Origin: Ruminococcaceae bacterium UBA1767 | GTDB lineage: Bacteria; Bacillota; Clostridia; Oscillospirales; Acutalibacteraceae | DNA: 15,464 bases | Assembly (NCBI GenBank): GCA_002315505.1 | Contig: DCGX01000030.1 | Span: forward strand, 2,636-18,099 | Direction: 5' to 3' | Part shown: positions 1 to 7,576 of the stretch, piece by piece | Layout: each line of letters begins with the position of its first letter | Position numbering within the stretch: the first letter of the stretch is position 1 | Position numbers and translations under genes: made by a program | The notes under the pieces: model-generated | Seen by the model: the letters and a program-made list of their open reading frames with translations, nothing else | Databases searched by the model: none | Told to the model about the DNA's origin: nothing

Positions 1-2933
1 GTCTGAATCTTGCTGATGATTTCACGAACAAAGCCCTCTTCGACAAGCTCAGGTGTGAGGTTTGTATCAATAGCAACTGTTACACCGAAATCCGAAACTG
101 AGAACAATCCGCTCTTCTGCACTGCCTCGATAAGAAGGTCATCAGCCGTGAGCGAAATTTCACCGATGCTGATTGTGAGCTTGATATCACCGTTTGCGTC
201 AAGCTCCTTCTTTGCCTTTGAGCCGTCAAGCTCTGCGAGAGCATTACGGATTTCGCCGAGATTCTTGCCGTACTTTGGTCCGAGTGTCTTGAGCTGTGGC
301 TTAAAGTTGTAATCAGAAAGCTCATCTGCGGCATCAACGAACTCAACATTCTTGATGTTAAGCTCGTCCTCAATGATTCCCTTGAAATAGCCATCGAGCT
401 TAAGGTCGGCATTTACAAACATCTGTGCAAGCGGCTGACGATTTTTCATATTTGAGCCGTTTCTTGCCGCACGTCCGAGACCGACAATATTAAGTACCTC
501 GTCCATATTCTTCTCAAGGTCGGCATCAATAAAGTCCTTGTTAACCTCAGGGAATGAGCAAAGGTGAATACTTTCAGGAACATTCTTGTTAACTGAGCAT
601 ACAAGATTCTGATAAATATCCTCAGCCATAAACGGAATCATCGGAGCGGCTGCCTTTGCAACTGTTTCAAGAGCTGTGTAAAGAGTAAGATATGCGTTAA
701 TCTTATCCTGCTCAAGTCCCTGCTTCCAGTATCTTTCACGGCAACGGCGAACATACCAGTTACTCATATCGTCTGTGAATTCCTGCAAAGCCTTGCAAGC
801 CTCGGGGATTCTGTAATTTTCAAGGTTGTCATCAACAGTGGCTACCATTGAATTGAGCTTGGAGAGAAGCCATTTATCCATAACAGAAAGGCTGTTGTAA
901 TCAAGCTCGTACTTTGTCGGGTCAAACTTGTCGATATCTGCATAGAGAATGTAGAACGCATAAGTATTCCACAATGTACCCATGAACTTTCTCTGTCCCT
1001 CGATAACTGCCTTGCCGTGGAATCGGTTCGGAAGCCATGGAGCTGAGTTTGTATAGAAATACCAACGGATTGCGTCTGCACCGTAGGTTTCAAGTGCTTC
1101 AAACGGGTCAACTGCGTTACCCTTTGACTTACTCATCTTCTGTCCGTTTTCATCCTGAACATGACCTAAAACGATAACATTCTTGAACGGAGCCTTGTCG
1201 AAGATAAGAGTTGAAATTGCAAGAAGTGAATAGAACCAGCCTCTTGTCTGGTCAACAGCCTCAGAAATGAAGTCTGCCGGGAACTGCTTCTCGAACAAAT
1301 CCTTGTTCTCAAACGGATAATGATGCTGTGCAAACGGCATTGAGCCTGAATCGAACCAGCAGTCAATAACCTCGGGAACACGATGCATCTGCTTTCCGCA
1401 CTCAGGACACTTGATTGTAACCTCATCAATGTACGGGCGGTGAAGCTCAATTTCGTCAGGACAGTTGTCTGACATTGATTTTAATTCCTCAATACTGCCG
1501 ATTGAATGTCTGTGACCGCATTCACATTCCCAGATATTGAGCGGAGTACCCCAGTAACGGTTACGGCTGATGCCCCAGTCCTGAACATTCTCAAGCCAGT
1601 CACCGAAACGTCCCTTACCGATGCTTTCGGGAATCCAGTTGATTGTATTGTTATTTGCGATAAGTCTGTCTTTTACGGCTGTCATCTTGATAAACCATGA
1701 CTCACGTGCATAGTAAATCAACGGAGTATCACAACGCCAGCAGAACGGATAGTCATGCTCAAATTTCGGAGCGTCAAAGAGAAGTCCCTGCTTTTCAAGG
1801 TCTGTAAGAACAGGCACGTCTGCTTCCTTAACAAAAAGTCCTGCGTACGGAGTTTCTGCTGTCATATTACCCTTGCCGTCAACGAACTGAAGGAAAGGAA
1901 GGTCATAATTTCTGCCGATACGTGAGTCATCTTCACCGAATGCAGGAGCAATGTGAACGATACCTGTACCGTCTGACATTGTAACGTAGTTGTCGCAGGT
2001 TACGAAGTGAGCTTTCTTCTTCTGCTGAGCGGCTCTGTCGCCTGCACATTTGAAGAGTGGCTCGTACTCCATGCCCTCAAGCTCTGTACCAACGAAGGTC
2101 TTGATAATTTCGTAAGCAGGCTTATCCTCGGTTGCCAAAGGTCCGAGAACCTTGTCAAGAAGTGCAACTGCCATATAATATGTCTTGCCGTCGTTAGCCT
2201 TAACCTTTGCATACTGCTCTGTCGGATTTACACAAAGTGCTGTGTTTGACGGAAGTGTCCATGGTGTTGTTGTCCAAGCAAGGAAGAACGCATCCTCGCC
2301 CTTTACGATGAAGCGAACAATAGCTGAACGCTCTTTAACTGTCTTATATCCCTGTGCAACCTCGTGAGATGAAAGCGGAGTTCCGCAGCGAGGACAGTAA
2401 GGAACAATCTTGAATCCCTTATAGATAAGTCCCTTTTCGTAAATCTGCTTCAATGCCCACCATTCAGATTCAATATATGTATTATGGTATGTAACATACG
2501 GGTCATTCATATCTGCCCAGAAGCCGACTGTGAATGAGAAATCCTCCCACATACCCTTGTACTTCCAAACGCTTTCCTTACACTTCTCAATGAAAGGCTC
2601 AAGTCCGTATTCTTCAATCTGCTCTTTACCATCAAGACCAAGGAGCTTTTCAACCTCAAGCTCAACAGGAAGACCATGTGTATCCCAGCCTGCCTTACGT
2701 GGAACCTGGTAACCCTTCATAGTACGGTAACGAGGAATCATATCCTTGATAACACGTGTAAGAACATGACCGATATGCGGCTTGCCGTTAGCTGTCGGCG
2801 GGCCGTCATAGAATACGTATGATTCGCCCTGCTTTTCACAGGTTTTCTCAAAGATTTTGTTTTCTTTCCAGAACTTTTCAGTAGCCTTTTCACGCTCAAC
2901 AAAGTTCAGATTGGTAGGTACTTTCTTATACAT
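1..2933 (-). CDS. ileS: Isoleucyl-tRNA synthetase, C-terminus cut by window edge
   Basis: Cytoplasmic class Ia synthetase that charges tRNA-Ile with isoleucine. The frame is open from the ATG at 2933 to the window edge (977 codons). Visible are the HIGH signature (GPPTANGKPHIGH, His53-His56), the editing-domain motif TTTPWTLPSN near residues 216-230, a Cys-rich zinc-type stretch near 465-512 (WECECGH, then KCPECGK), DCWFDSG, and KMSKS at 599-603. It ends in VREIISKIQ, which in the family lies some tens of residues before the C-terminus, so only the tail is missing. The sequence pattern (NRYWGTPL, IGSIEEL) matches the long eukaryote-like type 2 IleS, a form known for tolerance to mupirocin; whether this enzyme is resistant is inference. 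The start is supported by an AGGAG at 2943-2947, nine bases upstream. It is controlled by the T-box leader directly upstream. Confidence 0.97.
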   Translation of the reverse strand, partial: MYKKVPTNLNFVEREKATEKFWKENKIFEKTCEKQGESYVFYDGPPTANGKPHIGHVLTRVIKDMIPRYRTMKGYQVPRKAGWDTHGLPVELEVEKLLGLDGKEQIEEYGLEPFIEKCKESVWKYKGMWEDFSFTVGFWADMNDPYVTYHNTYIESEWWALKQIYEKGLIYKGFKIVPYCPRCGTPLSSHEVAQGYKTVKERSAIVRFIVKGEDAFFLAWTTTPWTLPSNTALCVNPTEQYAKVKANDGKTYYMAVALLDKVLGPLATEDKPAYEIIKTFVGTELEGMEYEPLFKCAGDRAAQQKKKAHFVTCDNYVTMSDGTGIVHIAPAFGEDDSRIGRNYDLPFLQFVDGKGNMTAETPYAGLFVKEADVPVLTDLEKQGLLFDAPKFEHDYPFCWRCDTPLIYYARESWFIKMTAVKDRLIANNNTINWIPESIGKGRFGDWLENVQDWGISRNRYWGTPLNIWECECGHRHSIGSIEELKSMSDNCPDEIELHRPYIDEVTIKCPECGKQMHRVPEVIDCWFDSGSMPFAQHHYPFENKDLFEKQFPADFISEAVDQTRGWFYSLLAISTLIFDKAPFKNVIVLGHVQDENGQKMSKSKGNAVDPFEALETYGADAIRWYFYTNSAPWLPNRFHGKAVIEGQRKFMGTLWNTYAFYILYADIDKFDPTKYELDYNSLSVMDKWLLSKLNSMVATVDDNLENYRIPEACKALQEFTDDMSNWYVRRCRERYWKQGLEQDKINAYLTLYTALETVAKAAAPMIPFMAEDIYQNLVCSVNKNVPESIHLCSFPEVNKDFIDADLEKNMDEVLNIVGLGRAARNGSNMKNRQPLAQMFVNADLKLDGYFKGIIEDELNIKNVEFVDAADELSDYNFKPQLKTLGPKYGKNLGEIRNALAELDGSKAKKELDANGDIKLTISIGEISLTADDLLIEAVQKSGLFSVSDFGVTVAIDTNLTPELVEEGFVREIISKIQ

Positions 2934-3195
2934 TTTAATATACTCCTTCTTGTGAACAGGAAAATAAAAAATCCCGCCCCGTTAAAACAGGACAAGACTT
3001 ACTTGTAACCACCTATTCAACATACTTCATATGCGTTCCCGTTAACGGTGGACAACCGGCAAGACTTACTGAAAATTCAGTCCGCAGCTCAAAAGTGATA
3101 TTCTGCAAAGTGTACATCTTACCGGGCTTGCACCGTCCCCGACTCGCTGAAAATTCGCACAAGGCATACTGTCTTTATCATAGCTTTTCACTATC
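2934..3195 (-). promoter_or_regulatory. T-box riboswitch leader (tRNA-Ile specific) of ileS
   Basis: Untranslated leader that senses uncharged tRNA-Ile and controls transcription into ileS. Read on the minus strand: Stem I begins near the AGTA at 3170 and carries the distal motif GGGGACGGTGCAAGCCCGG at 3140-3122. The specifier loop contains GAATATCA, with the Ile codon ATC at 3099-3097 followed by the conserved purine A. The T-box core AGGTGGTTACAAG lies at 3014-3002, and its TGGT at 3011-3008 would pair with the tRNA ACCA end (discriminator A, as expected for tRNA-Ile). The antiterminator pairs AGG and CAAG of the T-box with CTTG (2996-2993) and CCT (2991-2989). Those same bases form the 5' arm of the terminator, so the two structures exclude each other. 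The 5' end is inferred from the promoter. Confidence 0.93.
2966..2997 (-). terminator. T-box-controlled intrinsic terminator
   Basis: On the minus strand the 5' arm 2997-2986 pairs with the 3' arm 2983-2972 (12 pairs including several G-U, two-base loop), followed by six T at 2971-2966. Its 5' arm is shared with the antiterminator, which is the usual transcription-attenuation switch of Firmicutes T-boxes. Confidence 0.88.
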
Positions 3196-3201
3196 CTTTA
3201 T

Positions 3202-3230
3202 ATAATATAGCAATTTTTATAAAATGTCAA
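3202..3230 (-). promoter_or_regulatory. ileS: Sigma-A promoter of the ileS T-box leader
   Basis: Perfect -35 TTGACA (3230-3225), 17-base spacer, -10 TATTAT (3207-3202). This predicts a transcript start near 3195 and a leader of about 260 nt, a normal T-box length. Confidence 0.82.
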
Positions 3231-3296
3231 GGCATTTTTACTGTTATTCGCTATTGTAAATATATACAAAAATTACTAATAATGATAAAAAAATGC

Positions 3297-3325
3297 TTGC
3301 AAATTCACAACAAGCATACTATAAT
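3297..3325 (+). promoter_or_regulatory. Promoter of the exported-protein gene, with palindrome in the spacer
   Basis: -35 TTGCAA (3297-3302), 17-base spacer, perfect -10 TATAAT (3320-3325). A 7-bp inverted repeat (ATGCTTG 3293-3299, CAAGCAT 3311-3317) covers the -35 box and most of the spacer, a position where a bound repressor would block polymerase. The predicted 5' UTR is about 120 nt. A second weaker candidate (TTGACT at 3362) has no good -10. Confidence 0.7.
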
Positions 3326-3451
3326 GACAATGAGGTTAATATCGGATGGTGTTTATTTCGGTTGACTTTAATTGAAAAATGGTACTAACGTTATATCATT
3401 TCTCATACATCTGCATATTTATCCTCGAAAATAAAAAAAGGAGGAAAAATT

Positions 3452-5236
3452 ATGTCCACAAAAATTCTCGCAATCTTTATGTCCATCATGATGCTTGTTA
3501 TGACGAGCATCTTCCCGGGATTCGTGATGCCGGGAACAACAACTGTACCAACAGGCGAATTTTTGGCTCAGGTTGATGAAGCTTTTGGCTATGCAAAAGA
3601 TGATTCGGGTAAAGAAGTGTACGGCCTTAAAGTAGGCGACGAGTATTACGACGCTGTTGCAACAGCTGCTAAATATGACGTTCTCGTTGACTACGAAACA
3701 ATCGATGTGTACGCATCTGTAAAGCCGGAATTCGTAGCTACGGTTCTTGTTAACGCAGCAGGTATTGAAACTGACGATATCACAGTTGCAATCGGAAATG
3801 CTGCAAAAATCGCAAACCTTGCTAAGGTTTCTGCCGCTGTTGAGAACGAAATCATTTCTCTCGACGCACTCGGCAGATTAAGCCTCAGCGCAATGGATAA
3901 GGCTGATGTTGATGCTGCCATTGCTAAGGCTGTTGAGCTTCGCGGTAAAATCGACGAAGAGAAGAACTCTGTTTTACTCGTAGACGGTGTTAAGACAGTT
4001 GACGAGTATACTCTCGACGGAGATACAATCATCGTTCCCGATGATACAGATCTCGAAGTCGGTGACAAGTATGTTCTTGCACAGTCTGACGAAATTCTCA
4101 CAGGTGCAGCTTACACAGTTGAGGCTGTTGAAGAAGTAGGCGGTGAGAAGGTTATCACTAACTCTCCTGCTGCTATTGAAGACGTTATCGAGAAAATCGA
4201 TTACGAAGGCTCGAGCGAAGTTGACTTTGCTTCTGCTATGATTCTCAACGGCAACGGCGATGTTATCAACGACGGCACTCTTGACATCAACAAGCTTTCT
4301 AAGGAAGATGTTTTGAAAACTCTTAAAAAGCTCGCTAATGTCAGCTTCTCAGTAGGCGGCTTTAAGATTAAGGCTAAGATTACTGACACAGGTCTTGATT
4401 TCAGTGTTTCAAAGAACGTTTGCAATGGTGTTGCACTTTCAAAGTCATACTCTTTGACAAACCTCACAGTTGATGCTAAGGCTGATATGAATATCGCTAA
4501 GTTCAACTTCAACGAAGTTTATCTCAACTTTGACTATGACCTTAAGGACACAACATCTATCACAGGTTCATATGCACAGGACATCGGTAAGGCTTATGAA
4601 ACAGTTGGTGAAAAGCTTTCAGGCGAAAGCAAGTTCGTTGACCTTGCTAACAAGTACCTTGCAAAGCTCGATTCTACATCAATCAAGCTCTTCACATTCA
4701 CACTTCCAATCGGTTCAACACCGCTTACCGTTACATTTGATGTTCTTCTCAACATCGGCGTAAACGGCAGAATGGAAATCGTTATTCAGTCAGAAGAGTA
4801 TCATGGTGTTCAGATTATCAACAACAAGGTAAGCACAGTTAACGAGTCAAAAGTTGTTGACCGTCACGTTGACATTTACGGCACATTTGAGGTTTGCCTC
4901 GGTCTTGACGTAGCTCTCGGCCTTTACGGTTACCCACTTGTTGACGTAGGCGTTGACGGTGGTGTAGGTGCTTATGTTGAGGCAACAGCACGTCTTGTTG
5001 ACAAGGACGGCAACATCGTTGTCGATTCAACATACACAGTTCCTGTTGACTATCTTGTTGAGCTTGCTTCAGGCTTAGACTTTGAGGGCGAAATTGATAT
5101 CGGCGGTTACGCAGATATCTATGGTATCCTTCACGTTTCAGTTGGTGAAAACAGTGTAATCAGCAAGGTTGGTCTTTCAAAGACATGGACAATCTTTGAC
5201 AGAAGCAACGGAACATTTGCTCATATTGAGTTCTAA
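3452..5236 (+). CDS. Exported beta-rich protein of unknown function
   Basis: A 594-aa protein that I cannot assign to a named family. Residues 4-22 form a hydrophobic export segment after a single Lys. There is no clear AxA cleavage site, so it may be a signal peptide or an N-terminal anchor. Residues about 30-200 are acidic and Ala/Val/Asp rich. Around 195-260 a stretch (VGDKYVLAQSDE, then a TVEAVEE segment and IEDVIEKIDY) resembles, from memory, a recurring segment in large uncharacterised clostridial exported proteins. Residues about 280-594 are alternating-hydrophobic beta-type sequence with Gly-rich DVGVDGGVGAY near 500-515. There is no catalytic motif and there are very few Cys. Codons are strongly biased to C-ending Asp/Asn/Phe choices, and the gene has a good promoter, an AGGAGG at 3439-3444 and a strong terminator, so high expression is inferred. 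It appears monocistronic. A surface or cell-wall structural role is only a guess. Confidence 0.8.
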   Translation: MSTKILAIFMSIMMLVMTSIFPGFVMPGTTTVPTGEFLAQVDEAFGYAKDDSGKEVYGLKVGDEYYDAVATAAKYDVLVDYETIDVYASVKPEFVATVLVNAAGIETDDITVAIGNAAKIANLAKVSAAVENEIISLDALGRLSLSAMDKADVDAAIAKAVELRGKIDEEKNSVLLVDGVKTVDEYTLDGDTIIVPDDTDLEVGDKYVLAQSDEILTGAAYTVEAVEEVGGEKVITNSPAAIEDVIEKIDYEGSSEVDFASAMILNGNGDVINDGTLDINKLSKEDVLKTLKKLANVSFSVGGFKIKAKITDTGLDFSVSKNVCNGVALSKSYSLTNLTVDAKADMNIAKFNFNEVYLNFDYDLKDTTSITGSYAQDIGKAYETVGEKLSGESKFVDLANKYLAKLDSTSIKLFTFTLPIGSTPLTVTFDVLLNIGVNGRMEIVIQSEEYHGVQIINNKVSTVNESKVVDRHVDIYGTFEVCLGLDVALGLYGYPLVDVGVDGGVGAYVEATARLVDKDGNIVVDSTYTVPVDYLVELASGLDFEGEIDIGGYADIYGILHVSVGENSVISKVGLSKTWTIFDRSNGTFAHIEF

Positions 5237-5253
5237 TCAATTTAAAATTTTCG

Positions 5254-5288
5254 GAGGGCTGTTGCTTTCGCAACGGCTCTCTTTTTTT
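5254..5288 (+). terminator. Intrinsic terminator of the exported-protein gene
   Basis: GAGGGCTGTTGC (5254-5265), loop TTTC, GCAACGGCTCTC (5270-5281), then seven T. This is a 12-pair stem with two G-U pairs. It insulates the 3452-5236 gene from the next promoter. Confidence 0.93.
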
Positions 5289-5300
5289 GTCTTAAAATAC

Positions 5301-5329
5301 TTGTTAAAAAAGAAATTATATGATATAAT
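5301..5329 (+). promoter_or_regulatory. Promoter of the ceramidase-like gene run
   Basis: -35 TTGTTA (5301-5306), 17-base spacer, -10 TATAAT (5324-5329). It predicts a start of transcription near 5336, which lies downstream of the ATG at 5333 and so excludes that codon as the translation start. Confidence 0.78.
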
Positions 5330-5359
5330 AAAATGAATATACAAAGGAGGTATATGATT

Positions 5360-6790
5360 ATGGATATTGCAGATCTCGCTTCTAAAGCGGTTGTTAAAAT
5401 TACATCTAATAAAGGTAAAAAGCTCAACAAAAAAGGTGAACTGCCTGTAATCGAAAAGGCAGAGCCTGTTACAATCAAAAACGCTGACGGCAAGTACGAA
5501 GTAGGCTGTGCTGTTAAGGAAGTTATGCCTGACGATTTCAATGAAAAGAAATATTATATCGCAGGTCACAAGATGGCTCAGGATATGACAGGCTTCCACG
5601 ATAACATAACAGTAAGTGCTATGTGGTTAGGTCTTGGTGCTGAGGGCGGAATTATGATGGTTTCTGCCGACTTCATCGGTCTTACAAACACAGAAGTAAA
5701 CCTTATCCGTGCATCACTTGATGATTTCTCAAAGAAGGCAAACTGCAAGGCTATCAACATCTGCTGTTCACATACTCACGGCGGTTTTGACACAGTTGGT
5801 TACTGGGGCAGACTTCCGAAAACAGGTAAAGTTGATACATATATGCAGAAGATTTTCAAGACAGTTAAAGAGGCTTGTCTTGAGGCTTATGATAACAAGA
5901 CAATCGGCGATTTGTTCGTAGGTACAACTCACGTTCCCGACGCACAGATTGCAAAACGTGCAACAATGGTGCTTCACGACACATTGACAAGAATCCGCTT
6001 TGTTCCCGACAACGGTTCAAAGGAAACATGGTTCTTAAACTATGCCGCTCATCCTAACACACTCGGCGGCAAGAACACTCTTTGCTCAGCTGATTACCCG
6101 TACTTCCTTCGTCAGACAATCTACAAGGAGAAGGACGTTAATGTTCTTTACAGTATCGGTGCTATCGGTGCTGTTGACCCGGGATTCCCTGAGCTTGAGG
6201 ACAAGTGGGAGAGAACAGAAAAGGAAGGTGTTACTCTCGGTACGGCTGCTCTCAGCATTGACAACGACGAAAAGATGCCTGCCGAAATTACAGTTCTTCA
6301 GCAGAAATTCGCTTATCATGCAGACAATTCTGTTCTTGCTTTCCTTGCAATGCTCAAGGTTATGAGCTCAAAGTTCTCGGCAAGTAAATCAAGTGAGCTT
6401 GGTCTTGCTCTTATTTCGGAAATGACTTATATGAAAATCGGTACTCAGCAGGTACTTCTTTGTCCGGGCGAGTGCTTCCCGCAGATTGCTTACGGCAAGG
6501 CAGCTGATGCAGAAACATCAACAACAGGCAGAGGTCCCGAAATCAATCCGCCGACATTTGTTGAAATCGCAAACGATGAAAATCTTATGGTCTGCGGTGT
6601 TACAAACGATATGACAGGTTATGTTGTTCCGCCGAACGATTTTGTTCTCAACGAAACACAGCCGTATCTCAGCAATGGTAAGGACAGATTCGGCAATGGT
6701 CACTATCACGAAACAAACTCTATGGGTTACTCCTCAGCAAAGACACTTTCAACTGTTTTCGCTGACATTATGAGCAGAGTTGACAAATAA
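5360..6790 (+). CDS. Neutral/alkaline ceramidase-like zinc hydrolase, apparently cytoplasmic
   Basis: A 476-aa protein of the neutral/alkaline non-lysosomal ceramidase fold, which hydrolyses the amide bond of ceramides in characterised members; the substrate here is unknown. Family landmarks occur in order: VGCAVKEVMP near 50 (like the VGxGxxDITP opening), SHTHGG (His138, His140), NYAAHPN (His231), CPGECFP (Glu371) and TNDMTGYVVPP (Tyr421). These match the two His, Glu and Tyr zinc-site residues of the family, so the enzyme looks intact. Unlike the well-known secreted ceramidases it has no signal peptide. The start at 5360 is chosen because AGGAGG (5345-5350) is nine bases upstream. An ATG at 5354 is too close, and one at 5333 would precede the predicted transcript start. 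Codon bias suggests good expression. It is followed by a terminator and then the PHP gene on the same strand. Confidence 0.85.
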   Translation: MDIADLASKAVVKITSNKGKKLNKKGELPVIEKAEPVTIKNADGKYEVGCAVKEVMPDDFNEKKYYIAGHKMAQDMTGFHDNITVSAMWLGLGAEGGIMMVSADFIGLTNTEVNLIRASLDDFSKKANCKAINICCSHTHGGFDTVGYWGRLPKTGKVDTYMQKIFKTVKEACLEAYDNKTIGDLFVGTTHVPDAQIAKRATMVLHDTLTRIRFVPDNGSKETWFLNYAAHPNTLGGKNTLCSADYPYFLRQTIYKEKDVNVLYSIGAIGAVDPGFPELEDKWERTEKEGVTLGTAALSIDNDEKMPAEITVLQQKFAYHADNSVLAFLAMLKVMSSKFSASKSSELGLALISEMTYMKIGTQQVLLCPGECFPQIAYGKAADAETSTTGRGPEINPPTFVEIANDENLMVCGVTNDMTGYVVPPNDFVLNETQPYLSNGKDRFGNGHYHETNSMGYSSAKTLSTVFADIMSRVDK

Positions 6791-6806
6791 ACCGACGTAA
6801 TTTAAC

Positions 6807-6836
6807 AAGGCTGTCGCAAGGCAGCCTTTCATTTTT
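6807..6836 (+). terminator. GNRA-loop terminator between ceramidase-like and PHP genes
   Basis: AAGGCTGTC (6807-6815), loop GCAA, GGCAGCCTT (6820-6828), then TCATTTTT. The stem is strong, but the T tract is broken by CA, so it may be leaky. The next gene's AGGAGG begins two bases later and no separate promoter is obvious. Confidence 0.75.
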
Positions 6837-6850
6837 CAGGAGGTGCTGTT

Positions 6851-7519
6851 GTGAGCTACAAATATGAGCTTCATTGCCACACAGCAGAAGTAAGCCAATG
6901 TGCCGCTATGGGTGCAGAGGACGTTGTAAAAAACTATAAAGAACACGGCTATGACGGAATTGTAATCACAGACCATTACTCTGAGCTTACCTTCCGCAAG
7001 CATCATCTTTTTTATCCGCAAAACGAGGTCGATTTTTACCTGTCGGGCTACAGAAAAGCTCTCGAATGTGCGGGCGATGATTTTACGGTTTTGCTTGGTA
7101 TGGAGCTGAGATTTTATCTTAATCCGAACGATTATCTTATCTACGGAATTGACGAGGCTTTTATCCGCAACAACGGAAATCTTATGACATATTATCCGAA
7201 AAAATTCTCCGCTCTTGCAAAGGAAAACGATTTGATTTTTCTTCAGGCTCACCCGTTCAGACCTTATGTTTATCGTTGCAACCCGAAATATATTGACGGC
7301 TGTGAAATCTACAACGCAAAGGGAGAAAAGGACGGAATAAACGAAAAAGCCGAAAAATGGGCAGAAAAGAACAATATGCAGATTCGTATGGGCGGTGCGG
7401 ATTTTCACAGAGAATCGCACATAGAAAATATGAGCGGAATCATCACAGAAGAACCAATAAAAACAAACGCAGACCTCAAAAGAATTCTTCGCAACAAAAA
7501 ATTCACAATTATTAAATAA
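6851..7519 (+). CDS. PHP-domain metal-dependent phosphoesterase
   Basis: A 222-aa single-domain protein of the PHP (polymerase and histidinol phosphatase) superfamily, whose members use two or three metal ions to hydrolyse phosphate esters. Metal-ligand motifs occur in the standard order: HCHT (His8, His10), ITDHYS (Asp41, His42), GMELRF (Glu85), AHPFR (His134) and GADFHRESH (Asp184, His186). The substrate cannot be told; the small stand-alone form is often annotated as histidinol-phosphatase-like or YciV/TrpH-like. The GTG start is supported by AGGAGGT (6838-6844) six bases upstream. No signal peptide, so cytoplasmic. It lies 60 bp after the ceramidase-like gene, past a possibly leaky terminator, and 57 bp before the lipase-like gene. 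Confidence 0.9.
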   Translation: MSYKYELHCHTAEVSQCAAMGAEDVVKNYKEHGYDGIVITDHYSELTFRKHHLFYPQNEVDFYLSGYRKALECAGDDFTVLLGMELRFYLNPNDYLIYGIDEAFIRNNGNLMTYYPKKFSALAKENDLIFLQAHPFRPYVYRCNPKYIDGCEIYNAKGEKDGINEKAEKWAEKNNMQIRMGGADFHRESHIENMSGIITEEPIKTNADLKRILRNKKFTIIK

Positions 7520-7576
7520 TTTCTTATTTATTTTTCTGCATAATTATGGTAGTATGTTAGACGGGAGTGAATGCCA

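Noticed and set aside
3362..3390. TTGACT-based second promoter before the exported-protein gene
   Set aside because: No acceptable -10 hexamer at 16-18 bases; the 3297-3325 promoter is far better.
3691..4101. 136-aa minus-strand frame, and other long antisense frames in 3452-5236 such as 4201-4512
   Set aside because: Serine/leucine-rich antisense shadows of a strongly codon-biased gene, with no ribosome site or promoter.
5333..5335. Upstream ATG as start of the ceramidase-like gene
   Set aside because: It lies between the -10 box and the expected transcript start, ahead of the AGGAGG, so it would not be translated.
5237..5599. 120-aa minus-strand frame across the terminator and promoter region
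   Set aside because: It covers the terminator at 5254-5288 and the promoter at 5301-5329 and is opposite the ceramidase-like gene; no independent signals.
6836..7420. 194-aa open frame on the minus strand
   Set aside because: It lies entirely opposite the PHP gene, whose metal motifs are intact, and has no ribosome site or family resemblance; its hydrophobic look comes from antisense of Lys/Asn/Glu codons.
7527..7558. Possible separate promoter for the lipase-like gene (TAGTAT or TATGTT as -10)
   Set aside because: No recognisable -35 at the right distance, so I could not support it.
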